DNA of 11,191 nucleotides from JAGNNV01 sp039932395 (GTDB lineage Bacteria > Acidobacteriota > Vicinamibacteria > Fen-336 > JAGNNV01), in NCBI GenBank assembly GCA_039932395.1, contig JBDTQB010000139.1, forward strand, positions 1-11,191, in the 5' to 3' direction. The position numbers and the translations under genes were made by a program. The notes below the pieces were generated by a model. It was not told the DNA's origin. It saw nothing but the letters and a program-made list of their open reading frames with translations, and did not search any database. Positions 1-6,770 of the stretch are shown here, piece by piece. Positions within the stretch are counted from its first letter, which is position 1. Each line of letters begins with the position of its first letter.

Positions 1-2024
1 TGCGCGAATTCCGGCGAGTTCGACAGCGGTCCGATCACCCGGAACTTCGGTGTCGGATGCGGGTCGCCTGCGACCAGTTTGCGCTGCGCTTCGATGGTCA
101 TGGCTGCGCCCGTCGTCTGGCCCCACGAAATGAAGAACTGTTGCTCGGGCGTGAACGCATCGGCGAGCCGCGCCGGATGGCTGGCGAGGGACTTCTGGAG
201 CGCGCGGTAGGCAACGCTCACGCCGGTCATGTCGCCGATCGCCTCGCCTTTCACCCGTTTGCCGTCGTGATGGATGCCAGGCTCGATGAAATAGCCCTCG
301 TATTGATCAACCACGCACTGCGCGCGGACATCGAAAGCGGCGCGATCCGCCTCGGACCACCAGTTCTCCGGCCGTCCTTCGATGTCGTTCTCCGCGCCCA
401 GAGCGTCGATGGCGTGAGCCAGGTCGTGCGCCAGGTTGATACCAAGCGCTCCGTAGTTCACGGCGTCGGTTGCGTTGATGTCGAAAAACGGCGGCTGAAG
501 GAAGCCGGCAGGGAGGACGAGCTTGTAGAGCTGAAGGTCGATGTAAGCACCGGGAGACGAGGCCGGAAGGAGCCAGAGGTTCTGATTGGTCCTCTTGCCG
601 ATCTGACTGCGATCGTCGTCAACGATGAAACGGCGGCCCGCCGCTACGTTGGCCCAAAACGAGTCGCGCCGCACCGCGACCTTCGAGTAGTCCCTCCAGA
701 CGTCGGGATATCCCGCCATCACCCTGGTGATCCCGAGTTTCGCGAGGGCCTTGCTCTTCATTCCCGGCGTCATCCAATCGTTCTGTTTGACGTCTTCGCG
801 AAGGATCTCGAGCAAGGCGCGCGAGATCTCATCAACCTTGGCCTTTGCCGCGGGCGGGAAGTACCGCTCGGCGTATTTCTTGCCGACCGGCTCTCCGAAA
901 AGAGCCTCTGTCAATTCAGCGCAGCGCTCGGCGCGCGGCGCGAGTTCGATCGCCCCGCCGAGGAACTTGTCTTTGAAGTTGAACGATTCAAGGACGAAGG
1001 GCTGGGAAAGCCAGGGAGAAGCCGAGTCGAGGAGCCGCCATTTCAGATACGCCTTCCACGTCGAGATCGGTGTGGTCTCGAACTCTTTGTCCAGCGCGGC
1101 CATGAACTTCGGCTCGGCGACGTTGAGATCGACCTGAGGCAGCTTCGCTTCGGCGAAGTAGATATTCCAATCAAAGTGGGGCGCCATCTGCTTGAGTTGC
1201 GTGAAGGTCATTTTGTGATCCGTCCCGGCCTGGTCGGCCGCCGCGGCACTTGCGAGCGAAGCCTCGGCCATGCGTTTCTCCATCGCGAAGATGGCATCGG
1301 CCGCGTCGCGCGCCTCCGTCACCGGCGTTCCCCCAAGGGCCAGGGTGTTCGCGACGTGAGCCACGTATTTCTCGCGCACTTCCACGAAACGCTGGCCCGC
1401 CTCCATGTAGTCGTCGCGCTCAGGCAAACCCAGTCCTCCGGCCACGACATTCGCGATGAAGTTCTTCGGTGCGTGATAGTCCATCGTGCCGACCACGCCG
1501 AAGGGAACCGCAACACCCACTTCATGCAGCCTGCGGATGCTGCTCTGGATGTCGGCGAGAGTCTGAGCGTTGTCGATTGAGCTGAGCAAAGGCGTGAGCG
1601 GCGTCAGACCCGCGGCATTGATGCGCGGTTCGTCCATGCAGGCGCCGAAGTGATCGCCGATTTGTTGCTCGATGCTCCCCGCGGTCCAGTCCTTTTTCCG
1701 TGAAACATCCTCAACGACGCTCTGGACACGCTGCTTATTGGAGTCACGCGACGTGATGCGTCGGCTCCATCGCGATGTCGACGCCGGAACCTGGTTCTCG
1801 GTGCGCCAGGTTCCGTTCGCGAATTCGTAGAAGTCGGTACACGGGTCGATCCTTCGATTGAGGTCGCCCAGTTCGATTCCCTTCTGAGGATTCGCCGCGG
1901 CAGGAGCGGCCTTCGCTGTCGCGCTCTGTTCCGGTCGTGCTGATTGCGCGGGAGCAAAGGCGGCGAGAGCCGCTAACAAGGTGATAGCGCCAAGGGCGCG
2001 AGGGGACATCGGAAGCGGAAGCAT
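1..2024 (-). CDS. Exported M13-family (neprilysin/PepO-like) metallopeptidase with altered active site, C-terminus cut by window edge
   Basis: M13 enzymes are zinc endopeptidases that cleave small peptides, normally outside the cytoplasm. Reading minus from 2024 gives 674 codons with no stop before the window edge. A likely Sec signal peptide covers residues 1-27 (hydrophobic core, then AFAPAQS). The M13 N-terminal domain starts at DPCTDFYEFANGTW, and GLGLPERDDY and LPAGFLQPPFF are family hallmarks. The zinc-site region is HDLAH (533-537), with the third ligand in EAIGD (E594, D598). The transition-state His and substrate Arg are present in DPHPTPKFR (H656, R662). Two key places deviate: HExxH reads HDxxH (D534), and the NAY/F substrate motif reads GAYI (492-495). 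Only about 20-30 residues should be missing, judging by family length. The start ATG at 2024 lacks a clear Shine-Dalgarno; ATG 2009 is an alternative. The gene diverges from a LysR gene, which may control it. Family assignment is firm; whether it is catalytically active is uncertain. Confidence 0.93.
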   Translation of the reverse strand, partial: MLPLPMSPRALGAITLLAALAAFAPAQSARPEQSATAKAAPAAANPQKGIELGDLNRRIDPCTDFYEFANGTWRTENQVPASTSRWSRRITSRDSNKQRVQSVVEDVSRKKDWTAGSIEQQIGDHFGACMDEPRINAAGLTPLTPLLSSIDNAQTLADIQSSIRRLHEVGVAVPFGVVGTMDYHAPKNFIANVVAGGLGLPERDDYMEAGQRFVEVREKYVAHVANTLALGGTPVTEARDAADAIFAMEKRMAEASLASAAAADQAGTDHKMTFTQLKQMAPHFDWNIYFAEAKLPQVDLNVAEPKFMAALDKEFETTPISTWKAYLKWRLLDSASPWLSQPFVLESFNFKDKFLGGAIELAPRAERCAELTEALFGEPVGKKYAERYFPPAAKAKVDEISRALLEILREDVKQNDWMTPGMKSKALAKLGITRVMAGYPDVWRDYSKVAVRRDSFWANVAAGRRFIVDDDRSQIGKRTNQNLWLLPASSPGAYIDLQLYKLVLPAGFLQPPFFDINATDAVNYGALGINLAHDLAHAIDALGAENDIEGRPENWWSEADRAAFDVRAQCVVDQYEGYFIEPGIHHDGKRVKGEAIGDMTGVSVAYRALQKSLASHPARLADAFTPEQQFFISWGQTTGAAMTIEAQRKLVAGDPHPTPKFRVIGPLSNSPEFA

Positions 2025-2060
2025 GTGGCAAAGTAGCGACGTGTCCGGACCAAACCAAAG

Positions 2061-2089
2061 TGCCGATGGACTCCATCGGCAGCACCGAT
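2061..2089. promoter_or_regulatory. Candidate LysR operator: two overlapping dyads in the M13/LysR divergent spacer
   Basis: The 79-bp spacer holds a perfect odd palindrome at 2061-2081: arm TGCCGATGGA, one central C, then the exact complement arm TCCATCGGCA. A second dyad overlaps it at 2075-2089: ATCGG, five bases, CCGAT. The second fits the known LysR-type recognition pattern T-N11-A, and more precisely ATC-N9-GAT. Three CCGAT/ATCGG half sites therefore lie at 2063, 2075 and 2085. The position, 15-43 bases before the LysR start, suits autoregulation and control of the divergent M13 gene. The dyads are seen directly; the regulatory role is inferred. Confidence 0.6.
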
Positions 2090-2103
2090 AGAGTGCGGAA
2101 GCG

Positions 2104-3027
2104 ATGAAGACGGAACTCGAACTGCGACATCTCCGCATCTTCGTGGCCGTGGTTGAGGCCGGCACCTACACCGGTGCCGCCAAGGTCCTTGGCCTCTCTC
2201 AGTCCACGGTGTCGGAAACGCTCAGCGCGCTCGAACGCACGCTCGGGACCGCCATTTTTCGCAAAGTCGCCAAGGGATCCGTCTTGACGCCTTCCGGAGA
2301 AGCCCTCCTTCCGCACGCGCATCGCATCCTCGATCAAACGAGCGAGCTGATCGCCGACCTCGCGAAGGTCTCCACCAGCGTCATCGCCCTCTTAACCGTG
2401 GGTACGGTCGAGTCCCTCAGCGCCTACGTCTTGCCATCGCACCTGGCGGCCTGGCGCTCACGCTGGCCCAAGGCGCGCGTGGAAGTGGTGACCAGCGATT
2501 GCACCCAGATCCGCGAGAGTGTGGCCGCAGGGAAGTACGATCTTGGCCTGACCCTGGAAGCAGGCGGAGGATCCGACGGAGTGATTCTCGCGAAGGGCCG
2601 TCTTGTGATCTTCGCGTCGCCCTCTCACGCGCTGGCTCGGCGAGAGGCGTCGACCGATCAAGTCGGTCGTTGCGAGATCTTCATGAGCGATGCGGCGGGG
2701 AACTATCACCAGGTTCTTCGTCAGCTTTTCGAGGCCGCCCAGATTCCATCTCCCCGGACGCAGGCGCTCGGCAGTATCGAAGGCGTGAAGCGTGGCGTGC
2801 TTGCGAGTGGAACCGCGTTGGGGCTTCTGCCTGCCCACGCAGTGGAGCAGGAACTCCGTGACGGTGTGTTGGCGGAAGTGACGGTCAGGCCTCAGTTGCC
2901 TGGCCTCGTCTTACGCGCGGTGAGAGCACCCGGATCGGCCGAGTCGCCGATGATCGAAGATCTCGTACAGAGCCTGCGACACTCGCCAATCAGTGGACGG
3001 CGTCCCTTGATCCCCGCGTCGCTATGA
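2104..3027 (+). CDS. LysR-family transcriptional regulator
   Basis: This is a 307-residue DNA-binding regulator of usual LysR length. The N-terminal winged helix-turn-helix spans about residues 8-65: it begins LRHLRIFVAVVEAGTYTGAA, continues through LSQSTVSETLSALER and ends with the typical LTPSGEALLPHA. A linker helix follows, and residues about 95-295 form the periplasmic-binding-protein-like effector domain, seen in LLTVGTVESL, YDLGLTLE and GLLPAHAVEQEL. The start at 2104 is supported because the HTH begins eight residues in, as is normal for the family; the ribosome site is weak (CGGAAG directly upstream). The divergent partner is the M13 peptidase gene, and the shared spacer carries an ATC-N9-GAT dyad, so this regulator probably controls that gene and itself. 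The effector cannot be read from the sequence. The gene ends 25 bp from the convergent small secreted-protein gene. Confidence 0.93.
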   Translation: MKTELELRHLRIFVAVVEAGTYTGAAKVLGLSQSTVSETLSALERTLGTAIFRKVAKGSVLTPSGEALLPHAHRILDQTSELIADLAKVSTSVIALLTVGTVESLSAYVLPSHLAAWRSRWPKARVEVVTSDCTQIRESVAAGKYDLGLTLEAGGGSDGVILAKGRLVIFASPSHALARREASTDQVGRCEIFMSDAAGNYHQVLRQLFEAAQIPSPRTQALGSIEGVKRGVLASGTALGLLPAHAVEQELRDGVLAEVTVRPQLPGLVLRAVRAPGSAESPMIEDLVQSLRHSPISGRRPLIPASL

Positions 3028-3052
3028 AAGCCGAACCAAGGACTGCCATCGC

Positions 3053-3424
3053 TTATTTGCTGAAGTGAGCCATCGCGTCGAGGCTTCGACTCATCCTGAC
3101 CGTGCAGGTGGGAGCCGTGCCGGAGCAATCGCCGCCCCAGCCGGTGAAGGTGCTGCCCTCGGCCGCGACGGCGGTGAGGGTCACACGGGTGCCCACGGCG
3201 TAGCTGGCGCCACAGACGGCCTTTGAACATTCCATCGCAGTGGCATCGATCGAAGGCACCGGATGAAGCTTGCCCTTGTCCACCGTGATGGTGCCCTGTC
3301 CGGTGTTGTCGCTCGCATGAACAATGATCAGGTGTTTTTTCGTTGCGGCCTCGACGGATGAATTCCCAATGAAGAGTCCGGTCGCCAGAGCGGCGGTCGC
3401 CAGAACCAGGATGCGTTGTTTCAT
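3053..3424 (-). CDS. Small secreted protein with one divergent InlB B-repeat domain
   Basis: A 123-residue exported protein. Residues 1-26 (MKQRILVLATAALATGLFIG, then NSSVEA before AT) look like a Sec signal peptide with an A-x-A-type cleavage site. The mature part ends in a single domain resembling the divergent InlB B-repeat family (PF18998-like): GTRVTLTAVAAEGSTFTGW, GGDCSG, PTCTVRM, AHF. Four cysteines (ECSKAVC and GDCSGTAPTC) could form disulphides. I chose ATG 3424 rather than the longer open frame from 3499, because a strong Shine-Dalgarno AAGGAG sits 8 bases before it and the signal peptide begins there. Such repeats usually occur in tandem within large surface proteins, so a lone copy after a signal peptide is unusually minimal. 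The function is unknown; a surface or extracellular binding role is inferred. It follows the ADOP gene by 84 bp but has its own promoter. Confidence 0.82.
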   Translation of the reverse strand: MKQRILVLATAALATGLFIGNSSVEAATKKHLIIVHASDNTGQGTITVDKGKLHPVPSIDATAMECSKAVCGASYAVGTRVTLTAVAAEGSTFTGWGGDCSGTAPTCTVRMSRSLDAMAHFSK

Positions 3425-3470
3425 GTTTTGATCTCCTTCGGCACCGGTCCAAGTTGGGGTGCGCCATTCC

Positions 3471-3499
3471 TTGATACGCGGGTTGTGCAAAAGAGTCAA
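3471..3499 (-). promoter_or_regulatory. Sigma-70-like promoter for the small secreted protein
   Basis: Reading minus, TTGACT (3499-3494) and TATCAA (3476-3471) are separated by exactly 17 bases. They match the TTGACA/TATAAT consensus at 5 of 6 and 4 of 6 positions. Transcription would start about 40 bases before the ATG at 3424, leaving room for its AAGGAG ribosome site (3438-3433). A perfect 12-bp palindrome AGGGTCGACCCT (3499-3510) abuts the -35 element and overlaps the stop codon of the upstream ADOP gene; it could be an operator, but its zero-length loop and lack of a T-run make it a poor terminator. Confidence 0.55.
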
Positions 3500-3508
3500 G
3501 GGTCGACC

Positions 3509-6016
3509 CTACTCGTACCTCAGCGCGGTCATCGGATCCACCTGCGACGCGCGCCGTGCCGGCAAGTAACCCGCGCCGAGACCCACCGTGATCATCAATG
3601 CAACCGCCGCGGTGATCGTCCACGCGTCGGTGGGCGCCAACCCAAACAACACAGTGGCGACCAACTGCCCCGCCGCAAGCGTCGCCCCGAGGCCAAGCAC
3701 CACTCCGAGCACAACCAGACCCATCGACTCACGCATCACCATGGAGACAATGCCCTCACGCTGCGCGCCCAGGGCCATGCGAATGCCAATCTCGCTGGTG
3801 CGGCGTGAGACGGTGTACGACATCACTCCAAACAGGCCGATGCAGGCGAGCAGCAGCGCGAGCCCGCCGAACAGCGCATAGGCGAGTGCGAAGAGACGCT
3901 CCTGCGCCATACGCGCGTCCACCTGTTCGGTCTGCGTGGTCATGGCGGTGATCGGAACCTCGGGGTCCACCTTGTGCAGCGCCTTGCGCACCGGCTCCAT
4001 CAGAGTCTCGGGATTCGCTGCGGTTCGCACGACCACGGTGATCTGCCGGGTCGTGGGCGGGATCGTCTGATACATCGTGGGAGGTGCTGGCTCCCGCAGG
4101 CTTGCATACTTCGTGTCGCGGATGACGCCCACAATCTCCGTCTTACCCGCCTCTTCGGGCGACGAGCCGAAGCGCGCGCCGATCGGATTCCTACCGGGAA
4201 AGAACTTCTTCACTGCCGCCTCGTTGATGACCGCCACGGAGCCGGGCGTCGCGACGTCCTGCTCCGTGAGGCCGCGTCCAAGAACGAGCGGAATCTCAAG
4301 CGTCGCGAAGAACTCGGGCGACGTGTTCATGATGTGGATGCTGTTCTCGCCCGGACGACCTTGAATGTGAATGGACGTCGTGCTGCGTCCCCCCCCGAGC
4401 AGCGCCCTCCGCGTGTAGGCCACCGACCGCACACCGGGCAGCGACTCGAGTTCCGTGCGAATCTGCTGAAAGAGTTGCGCTACGCGCGCCGGCTCGTATC
4501 GATTCAACGCGGGGTTGATGCGGAACACCATCAGGTTGTTCGCATTGAATCCGACATCCACAGACCGCAGGTTGCTGAGCGTGCGTAGGAACAGACCGGC
4601 GCCCACCAACAGCACCAACGAGATCGCAACCTGCAACACGAGCAGTCCCTTGCTCAGCCATGAGCGCGACGACGTCACGCTACGGCCGCCTTCCTTCATG
4701 GCACCCGCCAGATCGACTCCGGTGGCGCGCAGCGCCGGAATGAGTCCGAAGGCCAGGCCGGTGACGACGCTGACGCCGACCACGAACGCCAGCACGCGCG
4801 CGTCGATGACGGCCTCCTGTCCAAACGGCAGCAAGGTCTTCGTCCAGTAGGCGACCAGGATGCCGAGCGCGCCGCCGAGAGCCGACAGCAGCAGGCTCTC
4901 GGTCAGCAGCTGACGGATGAGTCGCCACCGCGAGGCGCCCATTGAGAGTCGCACGGAAAGTTCCTTGTTCCTGGCTGTCGCTCGCGCCAGCAGCAGATTG
5001 GCGACGTTCGCGCAAACGATGCACAGCACGAGCAACACGACCACGCTCAAGACGGTGGCGGACTTGGCGGTGTCGGGCGAGAGGTCATACATACCGTGGC
5101 TCGCGGAGTCGGCGAAGAGGGTGGGAGTCTTTGTCGGCTCCTCCTTCTTGTTTCGCGTCGGCTCCCGCGCGGCAGCGCTTCGGGCCGCGTCGTAGTCATC
5201 CGATCCCTGACGAATCGAGGCCTGGAACGGGCCGCCGAGGTTGCCGGCCACCTTGTCGTAGGTCACTCCAGGCTTCAGGCGTCCGACCATGAGCAGCCAG
5301 TAATTGGTGCCCTCGGTCAGCCGCTTTGAGTTCACAGGGTTCAGCGTGGGCTCATGCGCGATCGGAACGGTCACGTCGGGCGGGGTGTCGCCCAGCCGCA
5401 TGATGCCGGAGTACGGCGACGCAGTGACGCCGACGATGGTCACGGACGTGTTGTTCATCCGATAGCTCTGACCGACGACCTTCGGATCCGACCCGAACCG
5501 CAGGCGCCAGAACGGCTGACTGATCACGGCCACCGGCGTAGCGCTTGCGGCATCGTCGGCCTCCACGATTCCTCGGCCGATCGCCATGGGCACGCGGACC
5601 ACGTCGAAGTAGTTGCCCGAAACTTGAAACGCGGTGGCGATGTTCGCGGAGCCGTTGACGACGACGTTGAGACCTTCCATGTCCGCGAACGCGGCGAGGT
5701 CGGTCAGCGTCCGGTTGGCGGCGCGGAGCGCCTGGTACGTCGGGTAGGGAACGGTGTTGGTGACGGGGAGCCCGCGGTACGGCAGCCTGAACCCGTACTC
5801 GCTGGTGTCGTGCGCCATGTCATTCTCGCCCGCCCACTTCACACCGACGAGCGATTCCGGTTCGGGAACCGGCACGGTCTGCAGCATCAGCCCGTTGACG
5901 GCGGTGAAGAGCGCGGTGTTGGCGCCAATGCCAAGGGCCAGCGACAGCAGAACCACGGCGGTCCAGCCTTTGGCATGCAGAAACATCCGGCAGGCATGGG
6001 TCAGGTCGTGAAGCAT
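3509..6016 (-). CDS. ADOP-type ABC transporter permease (duplicated MacB/FtsX permease without ATPase)
   Basis: An 835-residue inner-membrane protein with the two-module architecture of the acidobacterial duplicated orphan permease family. Residues about 17-45 form the first membrane segment with the hallmark LSLALGIGANTALFTAVNGL. A periplasmic MacB core domain follows, then an FtsX domain (about 315-430) with VANLLLARATARNKELSVRL. The second module starts near 455 (LLVLQVAISLVLLVGAGLFL), has another periplasmic domain, and ends in an FtsX domain (about 705-835) with YTVSRRTSEIGIRMALGAQ and the closing PARRASQVDPMTALRYE. About eight membrane segments are visible. ATG 6016 was chosen over the open frame reaching 6244 because GGAGGGA lies 4 bases before it and the family signature starts there. 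Relatives act in efflux or lipoprotein handling with an ATPase; no ATPase gene is in this window, so substrate and energy source are unknown. Confidence 0.92.
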   Translation of the reverse strand: MLHDLTHACRMFLHAKGWTAVVLLSLALGIGANTALFTAVNGLMLQTVPVPEPESLVGVKWAGENDMAHDTSEYGFRLPYRGLPVTNTVPYPTYQALRAANRTLTDLAAFADMEGLNVVVNGSANIATAFQVSGNYFDVVRVPMAIGRGIVEADDAASATPVAVISQPFWRLRFGSDPKVVGQSYRMNNTSVTIVGVTASPYSGIMRLGDTPPDVTVPIAHEPTLNPVNSKRLTEGTNYWLLMVGRLKPGVTYDKVAGNLGGPFQASIRQGSDDYDAARSAAAREPTRNKKEEPTKTPTLFADSASHGMYDLSPDTAKSATVLSVVVLLVLCIVCANVANLLLARATARNKELSVRLSMGASRWRLIRQLLTESLLLSALGGALGILVAYWTKTLLPFGQEAVIDARVLAFVVGVSVVTGLAFGLIPALRATGVDLAGAMKEGGRSVTSSRSWLSKGLLVLQVAISLVLLVGAGLFLRTLSNLRSVDVGFNANNLMVFRINPALNRYEPARVAQLFQQIRTELESLPGVRSVAYTRRALLGGGRSTTSIHIQGRPGENSIHIMNTSPEFFATLEIPLVLGRGLTEQDVATPGSVAVINEAAVKKFFPGRNPIGARFGSSPEEAGKTEIVGVIRDTKYASLREPAPPTMYQTIPPTTRQITVVVRTAANPETLMEPVRKALHKVDPEVPITAMTTQTEQVDARMAQERLFALAYALFGGLALLLACIGLFGVMSYTVSRRTSEIGIRMALGAQREGIVSMVMRESMGLVVLGVVLGLGATLAAGQLVATVLFGLAPTDAWTITAAVALMITVGLGAGYLPARRASQVDPMTALRYE

Positions 6017-6110
6017 CGAGTCCCTCCATGCGTATCCTAAGTTGGACGTCGGGATGGCCGAAGTCGCTGGCAGATCGCGTCGCTTCACTGCCGCATGCCA
6101 TGATCCGCCG

Positions 6111-6770
6111 ATGGCTGAGGGAACCGCACACGTGTTGGAACAGGCTGAAGAGACGGACGGCGCCGCCGGGATCAAACTCGACATTCCCGCGGGCGACTTC
6201 GCCGGGTACATCTTTGATTGCGACGGGACCCTCGTCGACACCATGCCGTTGCATTTCCGCGCCTGGGAGCGAGCGTTGCAGCGCGCCGGATTACGTGAAG
6301 GCTTGAGCGAGGAGTTCTTCTACTCGCTCGGAGGCATGCCGACGCGCAAGGTCGCGCGGGTGTTCGCGGATCACTACGGGCTGACCATCGACGTCGACCA
6401 AGTGTTCCACGAGAAGGAAGAGTTGTTCCTGGACATGCTGCCGGAGGTGACGCTGATCGAGCCCGTCGTGAACTTCGCGCGGAGGCTCTACGGTCGCGCC
6501 CCGATGAGCGTCGCGTCTGGTGGTCCTAAGCCGGTGGTGAAAAAGACGCTGGAGCTGATGGGGCTCGATGCAATGTTTCCCGTCGTCGTCACGCCCGAGG
6601 ACGTCACGCACGGCAAACCGTCGCCCGAGATGTTCCTGCTCGCGGCCAGGCTGATGGGCGTTCGGCCGGAACGATGTCTGGTGTTCGAGGACGCGGGGCC
6701 TGGATTCGAAGCTGCCACCGCGGCGGGAATGAAGTACGTGGTGGTCAAGAGCAGGCCTGTTAGTTCTTAG
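6111..6770 (+). CDS. HAD-superfamily hydrolase, beta-phosphoglucomutase-like
   Basis: A 219-residue cytoplasmic phosphatase/phosphomutase of the HAD superfamily with a helical C1 cap. All four motifs are present: motif I FDCDGTLVDT (nucleophile D36, acid/base D38), motif II with Ser 136 in SVASGG, motif III Lys 169 in THGKPSPE, and motif IV VFEDAGPGFEAA (D194). The cap lies between motifs I and II. The overall pattern (GKPxPE, EDAxxGxxAAxAAGM) matches the beta-phosphoglucomutase/phosphoglycolate phosphatase group, so a small sugar phosphate or phosphoglycolate substrate is likely but cannot be specified. The start is uncertain: ATG 6111 fits the usual short leader before motif I, ATG 6054 is in frame, and none has a good ribosome site. 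It diverges from the ADOP gene across a 94-bp spacer, and its stop overlaps the convergent M61 gene by 11 bp. Confidence 0.88.
   Translation: MAEGTAHVLEQAEETDGAAGIKLDIPAGDFAGYIFDCDGTLVDTMPLHFRAWERALQRAGLREGLSEEFFYSLGGMPTRKVARVFADHYGLTIDVDQVFHEKEELFLDMLPEVTLIEPVVNFARRLYGRAPMSVASGGPKPVVKKTLELMGLDAMFPVVVTPEDVTHGKPSPEMFLLAARLMGVRPERCLVFEDAGPGFEAATAAGMKYVVVKSRPVSS

Noticed and set aside
57..1580. A 507-codon open frame on the plus strand
   Set aside because: It lies antisense to the M13 peptidase gene, is rich in R, H, G and D without any recognisable domain, and the minus-strand reading gives clear M13 motifs. It is a high-GC shadow frame.
3425..3499. N-terminal extension of the small secreted protein by 25 codons
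   Set aside because: It would put residues before the signal peptide and run through the promoter region; AAGGAG is correctly spaced for ATG 3424.
3499..3510. Palindrome AGGGTCGACCCT as a terminator after the ADOP gene
   Set aside because: It has no loop and no adjacent T-run, and overlaps the stop codon; at most it is a protein-binding site.
6017..6244. N-terminal extension of the ADOP frame by 76 codons
   Set aside because: The extra residues are antisense to the HAD gene and unlike the family; a strong GGAGGGA ribosome site and the family N-terminus define ATG 6016.
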